Assembly: GCA_024195585.1 (NCBI GenBank)
Contig: SWBL01000215.1
Span: 23,968-87,967, forward strand
From: Aureobasidium sp. EXF-3400
Taxonomy: Eukaryota; Ascomycota; Dothideomycetes; Dothideales; Saccotheciaceae
Direction: 5' to 3'
DNA: 64,000 nt
The notes beneath the pieces were generated by a model. The model was given only the letters and a program-made list of their open reading frames with translations. It searched no databases and was not told the origin of the DNA. A program made the translations under genes and the position numbers. Shown piece after piece: positions 55,083 to 64,000 of the stretch (position 1 is its first letter; every line of letters starts with the position of its first letter).

Positions 55083-55994
55083 TTAAGTAGTCTTTGCGTG
55101 GTTTCCACGCATGACCTTGCGGCGTTGAGCCATCATGTGCGTGAACAAGATATACGAGCCTGCAGACAAAATCTCAATATTAGCTCCTCTTCTCCCCAAG
55201 TCTTCCCAGAACACTTGACCAACTTACCAGGGATATAAATCAACAAAATAGCAATCAACCCCTCTCTAACACCAGTATATTCCTTGGCAGGCCCACTCGC
55301 AGCCTTCCAGACCAACCAACACTCACTGCTAATACCCAAAGGATACAAGACAAAGAAAGTGTTGTAACGCAGCCAAAGCCACAGAGCAGGTACACTACCA
55401 GTGGACAAGTTGATGGCAAAGTATGAGTAACGGATGACTTCGGTGACGGACCAGGCAATCAGCATGGAGCTGTAGACGGGAGAAAAGGCGACGGTGTTGG
55501 GGAAGGGGTAGACGATGCCCCAGATCAAGAGGATGCGGCTGGCGACTTGCATGAGGGTTGTGAAGAGGGGTGCGCGGACGATGCCTGGAGGGAGAGGGTG
55601 TCAGCTGGGTGTGCTTTGTTGTATGGTTTGTCTGTTCCTTGTTCTTCTTCAATACTTTGTATCCTTCCACCTCTTCTGCCACCATGTCTATCGTCCTCTT
55701 GACTTTTCCTATTCCACCTCTTTCCTACATAACAATTCCAAGAAGGACCAACTCACCAACAGCAGCATGCACAACCTCCAACAAAGCCAACGTCTGAGTC
55801 CACTTTGCAAACTCTCCCACAGCAGGGAAAACATACTTCGTGCCATGCACGGAAGCAACTAGCAAAACGCGTCCCAAGATAGTAGCCCAGAGGATGGTCG
55901 AGACAGCATTGTAGAGAACGAGGTATCCAGTTTTGACGGGCGAGGATTTACGTTCGCGAGCTACACGCACGGGTTGCTGAGGTCGGTCGGCCAT
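55083..55994 (-). CDS. PHS1: Very-long-chain 3-hydroxyacyl-CoA dehydratase
   Basis: Three exons, 55994-55757, 55584-55228 and 55159-55083, with introns of 172 and 68 nt, give 223 residues. The enzyme removes water from 3-hydroxyacyl-CoA in the ER fatty acid elongation cycle, whose products feed sphingolipid synthesis. The hydrophobic PTPLA-type sequence includes YNAVSTILWATILGRV, LALLEVVHAAVGIVRAP (formed by splicing), WSVTEVIRYSYFAI (the region with the catalytic tyrosine) and LYPLGISSECWLV. The third exon supplies SYILFTHMMAQRRKV. The first intron is the longest in this window. The C-terminus (NHAKTT) is basic. Confidence 0.93.
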
Positions 55995-56537
55995 GGTTGT
56001 GAAGGGAGAAGGTGCGAAGGCGGGAATTGGTGAACTGAACTGGCCAGACTGGAATTGGAATTGGAGATTGGACCCTGACGAAGCAGGAGCTCGGGAGTCG
56101 CGCCGATCATTCTGCGGAATGCTCCGCCGTCATGTGTAGACACCAAAGAACAATGCCCTTGTATGAGATAATCAATAAATTGTAGCACTAAACATACAGT
56201 TCTGCTGAGATTGAACAGTTCGAACGAAGGTTTCGTTTCTTGAGTATCCTCTCTAATAAGTGAGTGCCAAAAGCCAGTAAAATACGCCCTGAGGAGACCT
56301 GTTCTTCCTCTGTTCCTCCCTTCAACCTTTGAAAGTAAAACAACGCCGTCGCTATGCATGCTTGAAGACATGGATATGTCCACCTGCCCATAAAGTACAT
56401 AATCTTGCCCATGATTTACACCGGAAAAATACAAGCTCGCAGTCCCATGACTGCTGCGGTGCTCCGCGCACCGAGAGCTCCGCTTATGGACAACTCAAGA
56501 ACCACGAGAAGATAGAGGCTGTCGAAAGTCAGCCAGC
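55995..56537. other. Intergenic region
   Basis: 543 nt between PHS1 and the RING gene, both on the - strand. It holds the PHS1 promoter; no gene is evident. Confidence 0.45.
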
Positions 56538-57787
56538 TCAAAGGAAGATCTGCATTACGTCGCTCTTGTGAGAGACACGAATACCGCATTCGTCAGCTTG
56601 GCAGGTCGAAAAGGGTTGTGGTAGCACCGGTTCGTCTGCTCGTCCTTTTCCTTTGGTTCCTCTATTCGTCTTCCTTTTGCGATTGTTCATGCATGTACCA
56701 CAGTAGACCTGGAAACATATGTCAGTACTTCTCTCAACTCATCTCATCCCGACGCCATAAAGCTTACGTGACCGCATCCCTTGACCACCCAGACTTGACG
56801 TTTTTCTTCGCTTTCGCCAACAGCCAACTCTTCTTCGCAGTTCGGACAGACAATCGTGTCTTCCTCGGTTGGATCTCTGGTGAACCCTTCTGGTGCAGGC
56901 GGAGGCGGATCGAACTTGGGTACGGGTAGTTGAACATGATCGTCTCCATTTCTCAAAAAATCGAAAGCGACCGTTTCATAATTCATGAAAGCTGGCCCAC
57001 CTATACCCAAAAGAGGATTGGAACGAGAATTGTCGTCATCGTTGTTTACAGCCCCGAAGAGGTTTGGCATCATGTTCGCACGAATCATAGTAGCATAGGC
57101 AGCTCGGACAGGGCCTGTAACACGACCCGTTCCGAAAACTCTCTGCGCCAGACTACCATAGCCTTGTAACCTGTGTGCACCAAGTGGAGCCAGTAAATTG
57201 ACACCGCTACGTTCACCTGCAATGATAATGTCGTCTTCCGGATCGTCGAGAACCAACTCTTGAACAGGACGGCGGTGTTCGGGGTGCGGATCCAGAAAAG
57301 GAGGAGGTTGGGCGGGACGTTGTTCGGTGCGTGATCGAGGTCTGCTGGAAACGAATTGCACCTCGGGGCTCGATGATGTTCTCGCGTGCTGAGGATGATG
57401 GTTGTGTACGGGGCTGGTATCTGCAGACAAGTCTATAATCTCTCTTCCAAAGCGGGGCAAGGGTATTGAGGCCATATTTGGTTGTGGTTGCGGTTGCGGC
57501 TGTGATTGCAGTTGTGGTTGCGGTGTAGGAGCGCTTCCAGGAGCAGCGGTAAAATCGTCATCGGATGTCAGGTCGATCACATTATTGGCCGAGGTGCTCG
57601 AACGAGCCGATGAGACTGGACGGCGGTAGTCGTAGCCATCCCGGGGGAAGTGAGGCGGTATTGAAGGCAAAGGTACTGGGAGAGGTAGTGTGAGGCGGGG
57701 ATTGGGCGGAGCGGCACGGCGTTGTGGAGAGTTGGAGTTTTGGCGGACAAAGAGCGGCGAGGGCGATGAACGGCTGTGTGAATCCAT
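56538..57787 (-). CDS. RING-type protein, possibly a SUMO-targeted ubiquitin ligase
   Basis: Two exons, 57787-56768 and 56708-56538, with a 59-nt intron (GTAAGC...TTCCAG) give 396 residues. The first 300 residues are Pro/Gln/Ser-rich and probably disordered. VIDLTSDDD and IIDLSADTS resemble SUMO-interacting motifs (hydrophobic-rich followed by acidic or Ser), and DDIIIAGERS could be a third. The C-terminal part has CPNCEEEL, then CGHVYCGTC (split by the intron), and a last pair in CQADECGIRV, an atypical, spaced RING. Slx8-like STUbL proteins combine these features, but identity is inferred. Splicing replaces the unspliced end (SFMASG) with the conserved RING half. A (Q/P)n tract is encoded near 57480-57530. 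Confidence 0.75.
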
Positions 57788-58476
57788 TTGTGTGCGGGAG
57801 TAGGAGCGCTGGATACAAGGTCAGTACTCATAGTGGCAAGATGGCAGGCGAGGACAGCTCACCTTGTCGCTACCTGAGCGGTCGAATTGAAAGTCGAATG
57901 GAGGTCTTCTTCGGCCGCCGTCCATGCTGCGCGGCTAGCAGCTGAGAGGATAAAGAATGGTTGGTGGAAGATACTGGCACCACCAAACTCCCAGATGTTG
58001 AGCGGTCAGTGACAGTAGGGAATAGTCGGCGGACCAAGGAAGGTAGGGTGAAAGAAATGCTCCAGCATTGATGGTCTGACGATGGTCGTGTGGGGAAGTG
58101 ACGATGGTCCTAGAGTAGCCTTTGTTTGAATTCCATTTGCCGCCTTTTCTGTAAACTTGCATGCCGGGCACTCTTCGACAACACATCACTTGTACTCACA
58201 CTCGCATGTGAAGCCACCTGACCATGTGATATGTCCCTGTAGTCACGCTTGCAAAAGACCTCCTCTCCAGACGGCATAATTGACGGAAACTCTTGGGAGC
58301 GACTTTTTGGCATGTGGAAGAGTCTCTTTCGGATGTTCCTTCGGTCGTGATCTTTGACTGTCTCTTTAGTTTCTATCTTCTGTTCATCACAAGGCCATTT
58401 TTTGTCTTGTACCATTTTTTCCTCGTTTGAATACCTGCTTTTAAGACATATAGACATCGACCTCGTCTCCCATTCT
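57788..58476. other. Intergenic region
   Basis: 689 nt between the RING gene and PRP19, both on the - strand. Nothing supportable inside. Confidence 0.45.
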
Positions 58477-60125
58477 TCACGAGGACAAGACGCTCACGCT
58501 GCCATCTGTCGCCAATGCAACTATGCTCTGTGCCTTGGGTCCCCATTTCACGTCGACTGCATTCAGCGCCCTTCTGACCAGCTCTGACCAGCTCTTTGAG
58601 CTCTTCGAGTAGTGCTCGACTGCCACAAAACCTTGTCCGCATGCTGCGAGGTACTGTCCAGTGTAATCCCAGCTGACTCCAGTCACGGCTGTGCCCAGGT
58701 CGATCGTCTTGATCTCTGCCATCTTGCGCAAGTCCCAGACACTGACACTGGTCTGTCCTTGTACTGCCGACGCAAGCCATGTGCCGTTCTCTGAGAAGGA
58801 TGCTGTCTGAAGAGGTGATTGTCCAAAGGTCGAGTCGAAGTTGGCCACATTTTCCGAAGTCTTGACATCGAAAAGCTTGATCGTTCCCTTGCTGCTGCCG
58901 GCTGCAAAAAGGTGACCGTCTGGGTGGAATGCCGCAGTGGTGAGTTCTAGGAAGAGTTAGTGACTGCTTTTCATCTTTTAAGCGGTTAGACATACCGGAA
59001 TCAGTAGAGACCTGGGTAATGGTCTGAAGCGACTGCAGATCGTAGAGGACGTAACTCTTGTCCACGCCAACCGAGGCCAGAATGTCTCCACATGGGTGCA
59101 GAGCAACTGCGCTTACTGCACCTGCATGGCGGTCGAAGCTGGCAACCTCGGCTCCGTTGTCGAAGACCTTGACTGCTCCGGTCGAGAGGGCAACCACAGG
59201 CTTGTTGCCGCACCAGACAGCATCGGTGACAGAACCACCACCACACTTCAGTGTCTGAACAACCTGTCCTTGCGATACTGAGTAGACGCCGACTACGCCA
59301 TCGCTGCCTCCAACAAGTGCCAGATCGCCTGTCTCGTTGACGGCGATCGAACGGCCTCCAGGGTAGAGAGGTTCCGAGTTCTGGGTGGATTGCATGACCT
59401 GCAAGGAATCGGGGGTTGCCCAGCCCTCGGGTGTCGGGCGCTTTCGTCGGGTTGACGACAATCTGACAGTAGTATATTAGCAGGTGCAAATAGTGCAACT
59501 CTTCCTCGATCAACGTACTCTGTCTGTGTCTGATCGATCTTTGCGACAATGGCCTCGGGCAAGCCTTGTCCATCCACCTGCATAGCGTCTCCATTTGCGC
59601 CATTCGAGGTCGAGGTAACAGAAATCTTGGCCAAAGCATCTCTGGCTTCGTCTCTCTCTTTTTGTAGACGTGCGATGACCTTCTCGGCGGAGTCGCTGTA
59701 GTAGAGGGCGGTACTGAGCTCCTGGCGCGTCTCGGCAAGCTGCTGCTTAAGCTGATACGTCTCGAGGATGAGGGCATCCCATTCGTTCTGGAAGGTCGAG
59801 AGAAGAGCGGGAATCGAGGTCAAGGTCGGGGGTCTAGGGCGAACTACGCGAGCTTGCTTGAGCTCGACCAAGTCCTCCACTGTAAGGTCCTCTCCAGTCA
59901 CCGGATCTGTGCCATTCTCGGAAATGTATGTTTCGATCAATCTTCTTTCGAAAACGTTGCCTGATTGTCGTGTTAGATTCGGCGCAAACTTGTCGCAATT
60001 GGTGGTGAGATAATACCGCTCTTGCGCGACGCAACAGGCTGCTGAGGAGCCTCTCCCGAAACTGTAACAATGTCAGCGAACATTCTCGTCTTGACACCAT
60101 ACTGTCACTTACTTGCACACAACAT
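58477..60125 (-). CDS. PRP19: Pre-mRNA-processing factor 19 (U-box ubiquitin ligase of the NineTeen complex)
   Basis: Five exons, 60125-60113, 60061-60017, 59960-59519, 59462-58996 and 58946-58477, with introns of 51, 56, 56 and 49 nt, give 478 residues. The first exon is only 13 nt (MLCA plus one base). The U-box is near residues 1-70 (ISGEAPQQPVASRKSGNVFE, then YISENGTDPVTGEDLTVEDLV), assembled only after the two short exons are joined. A coiled coil for tetramer formation follows (LETYQLKQQLAETRQELSTALYYSDSAEKVIARL), and the C-terminal half is a seven-bladed WD40 domain. PRP19 is an E3 ligase needed for spliceosome activation. The family sequence QTQTELSSTRRKRPTPEGW fits the third splice. 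Confidence 0.94.
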
Positions 60126-60714
60126 TTTGAATTGGTTTGGCAGAATATGATGCCAATTGCGATGGCCAAAGGCTGGAGTCTCTTCATTCGTTCTTCGATC
60201 GGACGCGATTCCAGTTTGCTTGGTTTGCTTGCCAAGCTTCGCAACAACTTCTATCGCAACCAGCATCACCATCGTCCTTTCCTACCACAATTGAACTATG
60301 TATCAATTTACCCTTTGGAAAGGATAAGCATCATCATCGTAGTTTCTGTGGTCTGGATACTATGGGTAGAAAGCTAGTGCAACGGACAGTGTGGCGGTTG
60401 ACGAATGCATGTTCCCAATAGTGATCAAATCAGGTCAGTCTACAGCTATCAAGATGCACGAAGTTCAGCACGTAGGAAGAGGTCGTGGGTCTTAGAGGAG
60501 TTTGCATGATCTCACTCTGTACCGCTCCTGCCGACTCGATGTGCTGTTTCGTCACTCGATGTTCTTTCACTCGTGCCAACTCTTCGTCCCTTCCCACGAT
60601 AAGTATTTTCGCATCGAGCGTCTGACTTCTTCTTTCCTCACCTGAACCGCGACTCGCGATCATCCCACACTTGATCTTCCCCGTCATTCTCCATCGTACA
60701 TCACAGGCATCAAC
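60126..60714. promoter_or_regulatory. Shared upstream region of PRP19 and the F-box gene
   Basis: 589 nt between divergent start codons. No strong motif noticed; no ORF of interest. Confidence 0.4.
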
Positions 60715-61839
60715 ATGGTTGATCTCCCATCGACACACCATCCACCTTCTTCAGACGTTGCAATCATGACCGACACGCACGATCTTCACCCCCCCAACGA
60801 GATCTTGTATGAGATCGTCGGCTATGTCGCTGACGAGGACATCTTGAACCTCCGACTGTCGGCCAAGATCTTCCATGCCATTACGGCTGATCGTTTTGCG
60901 GTGACATTCTTCGAGAACCGCGCCTACGACATGTCACTTAAAGGACTGGAGGCTCTAGTCAAAATCACTGAGCAGCCGACCTTCGCTCGTCATATCAGAA
61001 CTATCGTTATTGGTCATGGTGGCAAGATTTATCCCGGAGAGCACCGCGATCTGCTCGTACAAGCATTCCAAAATCTCGCCAACATCGGAAACACCATCTC
61101 TCTTGGACTGCGTCAAGTGCGTAAATGTCGCAACTATCGGCGTAGACATCATGCGGTCATGCGCCAAACGATCAAATTCTTCCGGGAAAAGGTGATTGCT
61201 GCCGCTGTTCGCGCTCGAATGCCTCTCGGAGATCTTGTCGCAGATACTCGGAGCGCTTCACAGAATCGTGTGTTCCCTTCGGTCACGGACAATTGGTTGG
61301 TATCCTTCACGCGCGAATTCTCCCGCGGCGTTGTAGACCATGCCAAATTCAACAACCTGAAGATAGAGACGGGCCCAACTAGATGGGGATCTAGCAGCTC
61401 GGGCTACATCCTTTTCAATGCCCGTGACGACAGGCTCGAAGTCTCGCAACCTGGCAGCATTCTGCAATGGTACCGCCAGATGCCATGGTATGCCATGGTC
61501 CTCCGTGAAGTTGTTCTGGACCATTGCGTCGTAGAAAGCTTCTACTTACTAAGGATGTTTGAAATGTCCGGCCATGTACTCCGACGCCTCTCAATGTACA
61601 ACGTCCGCCTAGAGCCAACCCCATATCGACAGGAAACCTGGATGTCTCTATTTGCAATACGAAGGACTTCTCTGCGCGTCTTGGAGTCCTGCAAGCTTGG
61701 TGATCTCAGGGACGAGGCGGACAATTGTTGGCTGGAAGGAGGTGACAAGACCATCGAAGCCAGTACCAGAGCTCAAGTCTCAACTGTCCTTTCGAACCTC
61801 GCTGCCGGTGTCCGTGCCTTCACACTCGATGATCAATGA
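60715..61839 (+). CDS. F-box-like protein
   Basis: A single-exon gene of 374 residues. Residues 25-60 (LHPPNEILYEIVGYVADEDILNLRLSAKIFHAI) look like an F-box that binds Skp1 in SCF ubiquitin ligases. The remainder has mixed helix and strand with many hydrophobic Leu but no clear leucine-rich repeat or WD domain. Such F-box proteins are numerous and variable in filamentous ascomycetes. The substrate is unknown. The start at 60715 (ATCAACATGG) is in good context; a second ATG at residue 18 precedes the F-box and could also serve. Confidence 0.75.
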   Translation: MVDLPSTHHPPSSDVAIMTDTHDLHPPNEILYEIVGYVADEDILNLRLSAKIFHAITADRFAVTFFENRAYDMSLKGLEALVKITEQPTFARHIRTIVIGHGGKIYPGEHRDLLVQAFQNLANIGNTISLGLRQVRKCRNYRRRHHAVMRQTIKFFREKVIAAAVRARMPLGDLVADTRSASQNRVFPSVTDNWLVSFTREFSRGVVDHAKFNNLKIETGPTRWGSSSSGYILFNARDDRLEVSQPGSILQWYRQMPWYAMVLREVVLDHCVVESFYLLRMFEMSGHVLRRLSMYNVRLEPTPYRQETWMSLFAIRRTSLRVLESCKLGDLRDEADNCWLEGGDKTIEASTRAQVSTVLSNLAAGVRAFTLDDQ

Positions 61840-62862
61840 AGGCACTGCCACTTCATATCTTTCCATCGACAAGTTATGACGGCTCCTCCATGAATGATAG
61901 TATATGGGCTCGAAAAGAAGACGGCATCTGTTGCTGGTAATAACCCTCCATAGAAAGAACAATGCAAGAACATAAGAATTCAGATAGTCCTTGATATTGA
62001 GCAGACTGGAGCAATGTTGTCTGGAAACTATTCAAGGAAAACCTAACTCTCCAAAACGATCATATTTTCCATGACTGGGACTCAGTATATGTTACACATG
62101 CAGGACGTGCATCGACTGGGATGATTGATGACCCTATTCAAACTACTTGTAGCATCGTATGAACAGTATCACTCACCGAATGCGCACTGCCTCTGTGAAA
62201 ATTTCATACCTCAAGATCATATTATTGTGATTATTGAGCGCTCGAGCAAATCACGGGAAGTGCTCCTGCTCTACCATACTACACTCATCACCTATTGGCA
62301 TGTCCTTCAAAAAGAACCGTCACCGGCTTCGGTGAGGCTCACAGAGCTCGTAGGTTTGGAATGAGATGGCAATGAACTGTTGGGACCGGAGACCGGTGTT
62401 TCTAAGCCTGACTTGCTTGCGACGTCCAAGCTCTGGCTGGTTTGCTGAGGGAGGAGGGCTGACCGCTTCTGGGCGTTGTCGGAGCTGTAGAGAGCTCTTG
62501 AAGCTCAAACGGAACGCGACATTTTCGTAGTCGAGAGATGATTTATCCGGACGCATGGTAAGTGGCGAGTGCTCATTCGTGCGTTTTCTGTGGCAGCACC
62601 GCACAGCGCAAGCAGTCGAGAGCGTCTGAATTCCGATTTCCTCCGTCGGCGGACCTCGGTGCTACTCGTCTTGTTGTCAAACGTGTGATGCAACCTCCCC
62701 AAATTCATGCCCCTCGGGTGGGCCGTGCGGAACAGTATGATGCAGAGTGCCCCGCTAATTGAGTCCTCTTAATCTTCAGCTCAACACTCCTCGCTCGATC
62801 TTCTTCATCTTCATCTTTCTTCAATTCCACAAGAAACAACTCTCCACATACATCTATTCAAA
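61840..62862. promoter_or_regulatory. Intergenic region with the aldolase promoter
   Basis: 1023 nt. The last 100 nt before the ATG are strongly pyrimidine-rich (CTCGCTCGATCTTCTTCATC, then TTCATCTTTC), typical of highly expressed glycolytic genes in fungi. The rest holds no supportable gene. Confidence 0.45.
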
Positions 62863-64000
62863 ATGTCTGCCCAAGAAGTTCTCAAAAAGTCCGGTGTCAT
62901 CTACGGCGAGGACGTCAAGACCGTAAGCTGCTTTGCAAGTCAAAAGCTTGACAGAACCTTCGCTAACCTCTCGGACTGTAGCTCTTCAAGTACGCCCAGG
63001 AGAAGAAGTTCGCCATCCCTGCCATCGTATGTGATTATCAATCTTGAGACGAATTGATCATTTGCTGAACTTTTTGCAGAACTGCACTTCCTCCTCCACC
63101 GTCGTTGCCTCGCTCGAGGCTGCCCGCGACAACAAGGCTCCCATCATCCTCCAGGTAAGGAGCATTGCAGTTGACAAAGTAGAGAACAACCAACTCACAG
63201 CATCAACAGGTTTCCCAGGGTGGTGCCGCCTACTTCGCCGGTAAGGGTGTCGACAACAAGAACCAGGAGGCTTCCATCGCCGGTTCCATTGCTGCCGCTC
63301 ACTACATCCGCGCCGTTGCCCCCGCCTACGGTATCCCCGTTGTCCTCCACACCGACCACTGCGCCAAGAAGCTCCTCCCATGGCTCGACGGCATGATGGA
63401 GGCCGATGAGGCCTTCTTCAAGAAGAACGGCACTCCTCTGTAAGTTTGATCATGCGCTGCCAATTTCCTGACATCGTCTAACAGCCCTCCAGCTTCTCTT
63501 CCCACATGATTGATTTGTCCGAGGAGGAGGTTGACTACAACATCCAGACCACCAAGAAGTACCTTGAGCGTGCTGCCCCCATGAAGCAGTGGCTCGAGAT
63601 GGAGATCGGTATCACCGGTGGTGAGGAGGATGGTGTCAACAACGAGGACGTTGACAACAACTCCCTCTACACTCAGCCCGAGGACATCTACGAGATCTAC
63701 AAGACCCTCTCCGAGGTCTCGCCCTTCTTCTCCATCGCCGCTGGCTTCGGTAACGTTCACGGTGTCTACAAGCCCGGTAACGTCAAGCTCCAGCCCGGTC
63801 TCCTCTCCAAGCACCAGAAGTACGTCCAGGAGAAGACTGGCTCCAAGGATGACAAGCCCGTCTTCCTCGTCTTCCACGGTGGTTCCGGCTCCTCCGTCGA
63901 GGAGTTCCAGGAGGCCATCTCCTACGGTGTCTGCAAGGTCAACCTCGACACTGACCTCCAGTACGCCTACACTGAGGGTATCCGCGACTACATGGTCGGC
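62863..64000 (+). CDS. FBA1: Fructose-bisphosphate aldolase, class II (3' end outside window)
   Basis: Five exons start here: 62863-62922, 62982-63026, 63080-63154, 63210-63439 and 63493-64000 or beyond, with introns of 59, 53, 55 and 53 nt. The first 304 residues are in the window. The zinc enzyme splits fructose 1,6-bisphosphate in glycolysis. Motifs are VVLHTDHCAKK (zinc ligand and catalytic Asp), MEIGITGGEEDG, AAGFGNVHGVYKPGNVKL (zinc ligand His), VFHGGSGS and the phosphate-binding KVNLDTDLQYAYT. Codon use is strongly biased. Four introns in the first 210 coding triplets break the N-terminal part into small pieces; all splices keep the frame. The protein continues past the window edge. 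Confidence 0.97.

Noticed and set aside
57480..57530. Repeat of GGTTGTGGTTGCGG type
   Set aside because: It is explained by the Gln/Pro-coding tract of the RING gene on the - strand, so it is not an independent satellite.

Overview
This window is nuclear DNA of a filamentous ascomycete (Pezizomycotina). I favour a Dothideomycete, perhaps a black-yeast relative, but that is inference from gene content. The evidence is many short GT-AG introns of about 47-92 nt (one of 172 nt), CTAAC/CTGAC-like branch sites, good ATG contexts, dense genes on both strands with no operons, and typically fungal proteins (GH71 alpha-glucanase, fungal GT2 synthase, ADF-H/PH protein, class II aldolase). I support 25 protein-coding loci and one possibly broken gene among them. 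I saw no rRNA, CRISPR, intact transposon or convincing tRNA.

Layout. 0-10 kb: 3' end of a HUT1-type nucleotide-sugar transporter (+), a mitochondrial LEA-like repeat protein (+), an RBR ubiquitin ligase (-), cystathionine beta-synthase (-), SRP receptor beta (-), a short-chain dehydrogenase (+). 10-25 kb: an intergenic block with stacked hairpins ending in a T-run, a secreted GH71 glucanase (-), a small gene with an in-frame TAG (-), serine palmitoyltransferase LCB2 (-), a gene of unknown function (+), the microtubule bundler ASE1 (-). 25-29.4 kb: a gene-poor stretch with diverged duplicated fragments and inverted repeats. 29.4-36.4 kb: a 1688-residue synthetase (acyl-type adenylation domain, carrier domain, then membrane segments alternating with three hexapeptide beta-helix modules) convergent with an MFS exporter. 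37-49 kb: ADF-H/PH protein (-), OHCU decarboxylase with a GC-AG intron (+), triosephosphate isomerase (+), mL43 (-) head-to-head with U1-70K (+), GH43 (+). 50-64 kb: a large GT2 synthase (+), PHS1 dehydratase (-), RING protein (-), PRP19 (-), F-box protein (+) and the start of fructose-bisphosphate aldolase (+), cut by the window end.

Most genes are unlinked housekeeping functions: glycolysis (TPI, FBA), sulfur amino acids (CBS), ceramide and very-long-chain fatty acid synthesis (LCB2, PHS1), splicing (U1-70K, PRP19), secretion (SRP receptor beta), mitochondrial translation (mL43), the spindle (ASE1) and cell wall or polysaccharide metabolism (GH71, GH43, GT2, HUT1). The best candidate for an undescribed system is the synthetase plus MFS pair. 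Its C-terminal half follows the plan of the bacterial poly-lysine synthetase terminal region, but its adenylation domain looks like an acyl-CoA-synthetase (Pcs60/AAE3) type, so its substrate is probably a carboxylic acid other than a standard amino acid. Exon boundaries were set by hand from splice signals and reading frame and were not checked against transcripts.
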